Shown here piece after piece: positions 43,880 through 47,369 of a stretch of DNA of 47,369 nucleotides; the first letter of the stretch is position 1, and every line of letters starts with the position of its first letter. The position numbers were made by a program, and so were the translations under genes. The notes beneath the pieces were generated by a model. The model ran no database searches. It was not told where the DNA came from and worked only from the letters and a program-made list of their open reading frames with translations. The stretch is from Solibacillus palustris (lineage in GTDB: Bacteria; Bacillota; Bacilli; Bacillales_A; Planococcaceae): contig NZ_JAKZFC010000012.1 in assembly GCF_022549215.1 (NCBI RefSeq), positions 1 through 47,369 of the forward strand. Reading direction: 5' to 3'.

Positions 43880-43986
43880 CTTTTGCATCTCCTAACATAT
43901 CCTTATATTCTAGCTTCACTCTACTTAACTATGCTTAACTTATTCATTTCGAGTTTAAATATGTTTTTCCCTTTTAAAATGCAAAA

Positions 43987-44016
43987 AATCCCTTACTTAA
44001 GTATTAAGTAAAGGAT
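43987..44016. terminator. Terminator of the tRNA operon
   Basis: A stem AATCC-x-TTACTT / AAGTAA-x-GGATT with one mismatch, A-rich on the left and T-rich on the right. It lies 47 bases beyond tRNA-Lys on the minus strand. Confidence 0.78.
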
Positions 44017-44063
44017 TGTAATTTTTATATTTAAGTACACTTCTAGATTTCAAAAAATAAAAG

Positions 44064-44136
44064 TGAGCCATGAAGGACTCGAACCTTCGACCCTCTGATT
44101 AAAAGTCAGATGCTCTACCAACTGAGCTAATGGCTC
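44064..44136 (-). tRNA. tRNA-Lys (TTT)
   Basis: A cloverleaf with acceptor GAGCCAT / ATGGCTC, D-arm TAGCTCAGTTGGTAGAGCA, anticodon loop CTTTTAA (anticodon TTT) and T-arm GGTTCGAGTCC. 73 bases; CCA is not encoded. Last gene of the tRNA operon. Confidence 0.97.
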
Positions 44137-44152
44137 ATAAAAAATAAAAAAA

Positions 44153-44227
44153 TGGCTGGGGAACCTGGATTCGAACCAGGGCATGACGGAATCAAAATCC
44201 GTTGCCTTACCGCTTGGCTATACCCCA
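44153..44227 (-). tRNA. tRNA-Gln (TTG)
   Basis: Acceptor TGGGGTA pairing with the 3' strand TTCCCCA, anticodon loop TTTTGAT (anticodon TTG) and T-arm GGTTCGAATCC. Discriminator G; CCA is encoded at 44153-44155. Confidence 0.96.
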
Positions 44228-44240
44228 AACATTTTATAGA

Positions 44241-44324
44241 TGGTGGAGGGGGACGGATTCGAACCGCCGAACCCTAAGGAGCGGATTTACAGTCCGCCGC
44301 GTTTAGCCACTTCGCTACCCCTCC
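44241..44324 (-). tRNA. tRNA-Tyr (GTA)
   Basis: A long-variable-arm tRNA of 84 bases including CCA. Acceptor GGAGGGG / CCCCTCC, anticodon stem-loop GCGGACTGTAAATCCGC (anticodon GTA), T-arm GGTTCGAATCC. Confidence 0.97.
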
Positions 44325-44355
44325 GACATGTTGTAACACACTGTTTAAAGTTATA

Positions 44356-44431
44356 TGGTGGAGGATGACGGGCTCGAACCGCCGACCCCCTGCTTGTAAG
44401 GCAGGTGCTCTCCCAGCTGAGCTAATCCTCC
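44356..44431 (-). tRNA. tRNA-Val (TAC)
   Basis: 76 bases including CCA. Acceptor GGAGGAT / ATCCTCC, anticodon stem-loop CCTGCCTTACAAGCAGG (anticodon TAC), T-arm GGTTCGAGCCC. Confidence 0.96.
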
Positions 44432-44474
44432 ATACTAACAAGTGTTACGTTTTATTTTTTTATGAAGCCTTAAA

Positions 44475-44549
44475 TGGTGACCCGTACGGGATTCGAACCC
44501 GTGTTACCGCCGTGAAAGGGCGGTGTCTTAACCACTTGACCAACGGGCC
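44475..44549 (-). tRNA. tRNA-Glu (TTC)
   Basis: 75 bases including CCA. Acceptor GGCCCGT / ACGGGTC (with a G-T pair), anticodon stem-loop CCGCCCTTTCACGGCGG (anticodon TTC), T-arm GGTTCGAATCC. It follows its own promoter candidate. Confidence 0.96.
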
Positions 44550-44589
44550 GTATTTTAGCATGTTTGTTGCTCTCTTTAAGACAAGACTT

Positions 44590-44618
44590 ATAATATCATT
44601 ATTATTAAAAATACGCAA
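44590..44618 (-). promoter_or_regulatory. Internal promoter before tRNA-Glu
   Basis: Minus strand: -35 TTGCGT (44613-44618), a 17-base spacer and -10 TATTAT (44590-44595). It is followed by TTAAAGAGAGCAACA, the same leader sequence found after the promoter of tRNA-Asn. Confidence 0.65.
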
Positions 44619-44687
44619 TAGATTTTTAAAAAATTTTTAAAATAATTTTTCCATTCAAATTTTCAATCGCAAAAAGCGCAAAAAAAA

Positions 44688-44763
44688 TGGCTCCGAAGGC
44701 AGGACTCGAACCTGCGACCTGCCGGTTAACAGCCGGATGCTCTACCAACTGAGCTACTTCGGA
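44688..44763 (-). tRNA. tRNA-Asn (GTT)
   Basis: 76 bases including CCA. Acceptor TCCGAAG / CTTCGGA with discriminator G, anticodon stem-loop CCGGCTGTTAACCGG (anticodon GTT), T-arm GGTTCGAGTCC. First gene of the tRNA group. Confidence 0.96.
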
Positions 44764-44813
44764 ACGCTTCTATTATGTACTTTGACTGTGTTGCTCTCTT
44801 TAGTACATTACTT

Positions 44814-44841
44814 ATTATAACAACGATTTTAATTAATACAA
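44814..44841 (-). promoter_or_regulatory. Promoter of the tRNA group
   Basis: Minus strand: -35 TTGTAT (44836-44841), a 16-base spacer and -10 TATAAT (44814-44819), about 50 bases ahead of tRNA-Asn. It is followed by CTAAAGAGAGCAACA. Confidence 0.7.
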
Positions 44842-44948
44842 GCGGTTTTTCAAAATAATTTATTTATTTTTCATTTTATTATAAATCTTTAGAATAAAAT
44901 GGGATTCATTTATTTTGATTGGATTTTCTCGTAGAAAAACCAATAATA

Positions 44949-44986
44949 GCGCATGATTATCCCATCTATCATAACCAATCATGCGC
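44949..44986 (-). terminator. Hairpin after lipoprotein hydrolase gene
   Basis: A 10-base perfect stem GCGCATGATT / AATCATGCGC with an 18-base loop, 14 bases beyond the hydrolase stop. The downstream T run is short, so efficiency is uncertain. Confidence 0.6.
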
Positions 44987-44999
44987 CTCATTCCTTCAT

Positions 45000-46283
45000 T
45001 TATTGAGTAAAGTTGATTATTTCCTCAATTAACCCTGCAGCTAATGGCAAATCAGGGTTTGTATAACTAGCAATATTTTCTTTGTAATCACCTTTGATAT
45101 CTTTTAATACATGATTCATATGCTCAAAATAATGAATGGTTGCTTTTTCATTTCCTGCTTGTAATGCCTTTGTATCAGTTTCTGTTATTTGGATATCCTT
45201 TTTGCCTTGAATGATCAAAATAGGTGCTGTTACTTTTTTGATTTCCTGCTGTGGATCATATTGAAGCCACGATATCAGATAAGGTTGCACAGACGGTCTA
45301 AATAATGCTAATAGCTCACTTGAAACATTTGCTACCGTTTCCCCTACCTTTAATTTTTCAAGTACTGTTTTGGATTCAATGAACAAATTTGGTGGTAAAC
45401 TTGCTGACAATTGCTCGAGTAAAATTTCATCTGCTGGACGACCTGCACCAGCTAATAATATTAACGAATCAATTTCAACGTGTTGTGCAGCCAGCGTCAT
45501 CATTAACGCCCCTTCACTATGACCGAGTAAATGAATTGACGTAAAACGGCTGTCTTGCTTCATAAAATCTACAATTGCTAGAACGTCATTGACATAGTGA
45601 GCGAATGTTAAATCGGCTTCATTTGAAATTAGCGCTGTGTTTTCTCCAATACCTCGTTTATCAAAACGCACCGAGGCAATACCTTGTGCTGCTAAATCTT
45701 CTGCAATCATCTTCAGACTATTGTTCTTCCCGCTACCAATTGTATTGCCATCCTTATTTGTTGGACCCGATCCTGCATGAATGATTACAAGCTCACCTGT
45801 AAGTTTATCTGGCATTTGCAGTGCTACCTTTAACTCACCACCATCTACCGGAATAGTCAGCTCATCATAGGTAACAGTGCCCTCAGTATATGGCTTTAAT
45901 AATAGTGGATACGTTTGACCGTTTTGCGTAAAGGTTGCATTGATTTGATTATATTCTAATGTTCCGGCAATTTTTATCAATGAGCCACCAAAATCTATTG
46001 TAATAGCTACTTCTTGACCATTATAATCCACATTTTCAAATGAAAAATCACTCAACCCTTGTGCTGGAATTGAGAAACTACCATCACCTTGTCGCAAATT
46101 TAAAAGAATTTCAAGCGGCATCTGTGGACTTTCAATCAAGCCTTGCCATTTTCCAAGTAATGCTTCGTTCATAACAATTGCCTCCTGTTCTTGCTTTGAT
46201 TGCTCTTGTTGTTCACTTACTTTTTCATCATTACAAGCAGTTAGTAACAGTACCACTGCTAAACTAAAGACAATTTTACGCAC
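45000..46283 (-). CDS. Lipoprotein alpha/beta hydrolase
   Basis: A 427-aa exported lipoprotein. The lipobox ends at C17 (LLTAC). An N-terminal beta domain (about 40-130, GKWQGLIESPQMPLEILLNL) is followed by an alpha/beta-hydrolase domain (about 145-427). This has the nucleophile S256 in GHSEG, the acid in ILIIQGKKDIQI and the base in FEHMNHVLK; FDKRGIGEN is the strand before the nucleophile. The arrangement matches secreted serine hydrolases of the YnbC/EstD type. The substrate is unknown. GTG start at 46283 with GAGGGG upstream. It lies between the FusB-like gene and the tRNA group. Confidence 0.87.
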   Translation of the reverse strand: MRKIVFSLAVVLLLTACNDEKVSEQQEQSKQEQEAIVMNEALLGKWQGLIESPQMPLEILLNLRQGDGSFSIPAQGLSDFSFENVDYNGQEVAITIDFGGSLIKIAGTLEYNQINATFTQNGQTYPLLLKPYTEGTVTYDELTIPVDGGELKVALQMPDKLTGELVIIHAGSGPTNKDGNTIGSGKNNSLKMIAEDLAAQGIASVRFDKRGIGENTALISNEADLTFAHYVNDVLAIVDFMKQDSRFTSIHLLGHSEGALMMTLAAQHVEIDSLILLAGAGRPADEILLEQLSASLPPNLFIESKTVLEKLKVGETVANVSSELLALFRPSVQPYLISWLQYDPQQEIKKVTAPILIIQGKKDIQITETDTKALQAGNEKATIHYFEHMNHVLKDIKGDYKENIASYTNPDLPLAAGLIEEIINFTQ

Positions 46284-46411
46284 CGATAAGCCCCTCTCTA
46301 AATAGCTTTTGTACTTAGTATTACGGGAATAAATGGAAAAAGTTTCGAAATTAAAGAATTATTAGCGATTTTAATGATTACAGCTCTCTCAACCGTATTA
46401 TTAATTTTTTA

Positions 46412-47062
46412 CTACTTACCACACTCATTACTAGCTAAATTTCGATAAACAAATTGTTCAAGTTTCGTATAATCACTAACATAAGAATTACAAACTAGCA
46501 CGTCTTCACAAATATAATTGCTATAAGAGGTATAGTGATCACCATTACCTTTTACAGTCGCTGTAAATAGATGCACCGAGCTATGTTGATTACAAATTGC
46601 ACATACCCCTTTAGTTGATGTAGATGCTTCATATATGCCGCGTAACGCTATATATTCTCCTTCATTTTCAAGTACAATATATTGACGGTTCGTACCTTTA
46701 TCAAGCCAAGAAAGGTAACTAATAGTCTGCCAATCAATCGAATCCAACTTCGGTAATTTAAGCTTTTTATCCTTTTTAAAGAGTTTTTGAAGACCTTTAT
46801 CAGAAATCGCTTTAAACGGGATCGTATACGCTTTTAAGCTATGGAAAAATAGCTCTGTATTAATGCTATCTTCCAAAATCTCGACTTCTTTGAGGATGTC
46901 TTCATTAACCATGTTTAGTTTTTCGCGTAATTCTGCAACTGCCAGTCCTCTTACCGTATTTACTATTTTCGTATCGCTTGATGATGATTTTGCACGAAGT
47001 ATTTTCTTCACTTGCTGTTCGATTAATCGCACATCAGCAACAGTTAAAAATGGTGCCGTCAT
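46412..47062 (-). CDS. FusB/FusC-type EF-G-binding protein
   Basis: A 216-aa cytoplasmic protein. Family members bind EF-G, free it from ribosomes locked by fusidic acid, and so give low-level resistance. The N-terminal half is helical. The C-terminal treble-clef zinc finger is intact: C-x2-C in GVCAICNQHSS and C-x5-C in NYICEDVLVCN. GGAGG lies 8 bases before the ATG at 47062. It is the first gene after the rRNA operon, within 250 bases of its terminator. Whether it acts in drug resistance or in normal EF-G recycling is unknown. Confidence 0.87.
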   Translation of the reverse strand: MTAPFLTVADVRLIEQQVKKILRAKSSSSDTKIVNTVRGLAVAELREKLNMVNEDILKEVEILEDSINTELFFHSLKAYTIPFKAISDKGLQKLFKKDKKLKLPKLDSIDWQTISYLSWLDKGTNRQYIVLENEGEYIALRGIYEASTSTKGVCAICNQHSSVHLFTATVKGNGDHYTSYSNYICEDVLVCNSYVSDYTKLEQFVYRNLASNECGK

Positions 47063-47194
47063 ATTGTTTTCCTCCCATATTTAGATTTGATTTTGTTTAT
47101 AAAATTTCGCTCACTCCCAATCGTATTGTTTTCCTTTTAATACGTCAAACGAACATCATTGAATAGATGGAGCTTACTTATCCAAAATAAAAAA

Positions 47195-47230
47195 TCCAAA
47201 TAAATGTGTATTTACTCACAATCATTTGGA
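47195..47230. terminator. Hairpin upstream of FusB-like gene
   Basis: An imperfect stem TCCAAAT-x-AATGTG / CACAAT-x-ATTTGGA followed on the minus strand by six T. It lies about 40 bases beyond the rRNA terminator and probably backs it up. Confidence 0.6.
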
Positions 47231-47271
47231 TTACTGTTTCTATATGTATGTTGTTAATTATTTTTGAATAT

Positions 47272-47309
47272 AAAAAAGCCACTACTGACTAAATCAGCAG
47301 CGACTTTTT
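47272..47309 (-). terminator. Terminator of the rRNA operon
   Basis: A long stem (minus strand AAAAAGTCGCTGCTGA / TCAGTAGTGGCTTTTT with wobble pairs) around a 5-base loop, ending in six T, immediately after the 5S gene. Confidence 0.9.
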
Positions 47310-47310
47310 G

Positions 47311-47369
47311 AGCGAAGCGACGTTCTACTCTCACAGGGGGAAACCCCCAACTACCATCGACGCTAAAGA
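47311..47369 (-). rRNA. rrf: 5S rRNA, 3' part
   Basis: The minus strand reads GATGGTAGTTGGGGGTTTCC, then CCCTGTGAGAGTAGAACGTC and GCTTCGCT, the characteristic 3' half of Bacillus 5S rRNA. The 5' half lies beyond the window. The exact 3' end is uncertain by one or two bases. Confidence 0.95.

Noticed and set aside
1-47369. CRISPR array, prophage, integrase or complete insertion sequence
   Set aside because: No regularly spaced repeats, no phage structural genes and no transposase or integrase were found on either strand.

Overview
The window is low-GC Gram-positive DNA, most likely from a Planococcaceae/Caryophanaceae-type bacillus (Lysinibacillus or Solibacillus and relatives). The grounds are a sigW-rsiW-cdaA-cdaR-glmM-glmS block with a glmS ribozyme, a FosB and a YfiT/BstA-type bacillithiol enzyme, sigV-rsiV, strong AGGAGG ribosome sites, frequent TTG/GTG starts and Bacillus-type tandem rRNA promoters. 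The genus is inference. The segment lies between two rRNA operons, both read leftward. The right edge holds the 3' half of a 5S rRNA and its terminator. The left edge holds the tandem promoters and leader of the next rRNA operon.

Layout, left to right. 0.5-2.6 kb: a leftward four-gene operon (two Nudix hydrolases, a TmrB-like P-loop protein, an Asp/Glu-racemase-like protein). 2.7-4.9 kb: a YknW/YknX-like pair without ABC genes. 5.2-7.8 kb: a GNAT enzyme, a YfiT-type DinB enzyme and a secreted beta-propeller protein. 8-10.2 kb: an ECF sigma factor with a DUF4179 anti-sigma factor. 10.4-13.2 kb: a LytTR regulator, a DUF3021 protein and a two-gene ABC exporter. 13.4-14.6 kb: an isolated trpB. 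14.8-16.4 kb: an ECF sigma factor with a membrane partner that carries a degenerate LytR-CpsA-Psr (LCP) domain. 16.6-22.1 kb: an Sfp-type phosphopantetheinyl transferase, a stand-alone adenylation-carrier-reductase NRPS-like enzyme and a chemoreceptor. 22.6-28 kb: fosB, an esterase, secreted proteins, a GNAT enzyme and a decayed second fosB. 28.8-32 kb: a VanY-type lipoprotein peptidase, sigV-rsiV and a CopC-like protein. 32.2-35.3 kb: a decayed thioredoxin gene, then an ECF sigma factor, a PadR-like protein and an FtsW/RodA-like gene broken by an in-frame amber codon. 35.7-43.9 kb: the conserved rocF, sigW-rsiW, cdaA-cdaR, glmM and ribozyme-glmS block. 44-44.8 kb: six tRNA genes. 45-47.1 kb: a lipoprotein alpha/beta hydrolase and a FusB/FusC-type EF-G-binding protein.

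How the genes work together: much of the segment concerns the cell envelope and antibiotic stress. It holds five ECF sigma factors. Four have a recognisable ECF-type promoter directly upstream (a CGTC or CGTA -10), which predicts autoregulation. Around them are peptidoglycan-precursor synthesis (GlmM, GlmS), c-di-AMP synthesis (CdaA/CdaR), a D,D-carboxypeptidase and resistance-type proteins (FosB, FusB-like, TmrB-like).

The best candidate for an undescribed system is the PPTase plus single-module A-T-R enzyme at 16.6-20.3 kb. It should release a free amino aldehyde, or its cyclised dimer, and it adjoins a chemoreceptor and an unusual LCP-type ECF regulatory pair. The second candidate is the pair of paralogous ECF loci (15.8 and 33.0 kb), whose partners share a short N-terminal segment but carry unrelated output domains.
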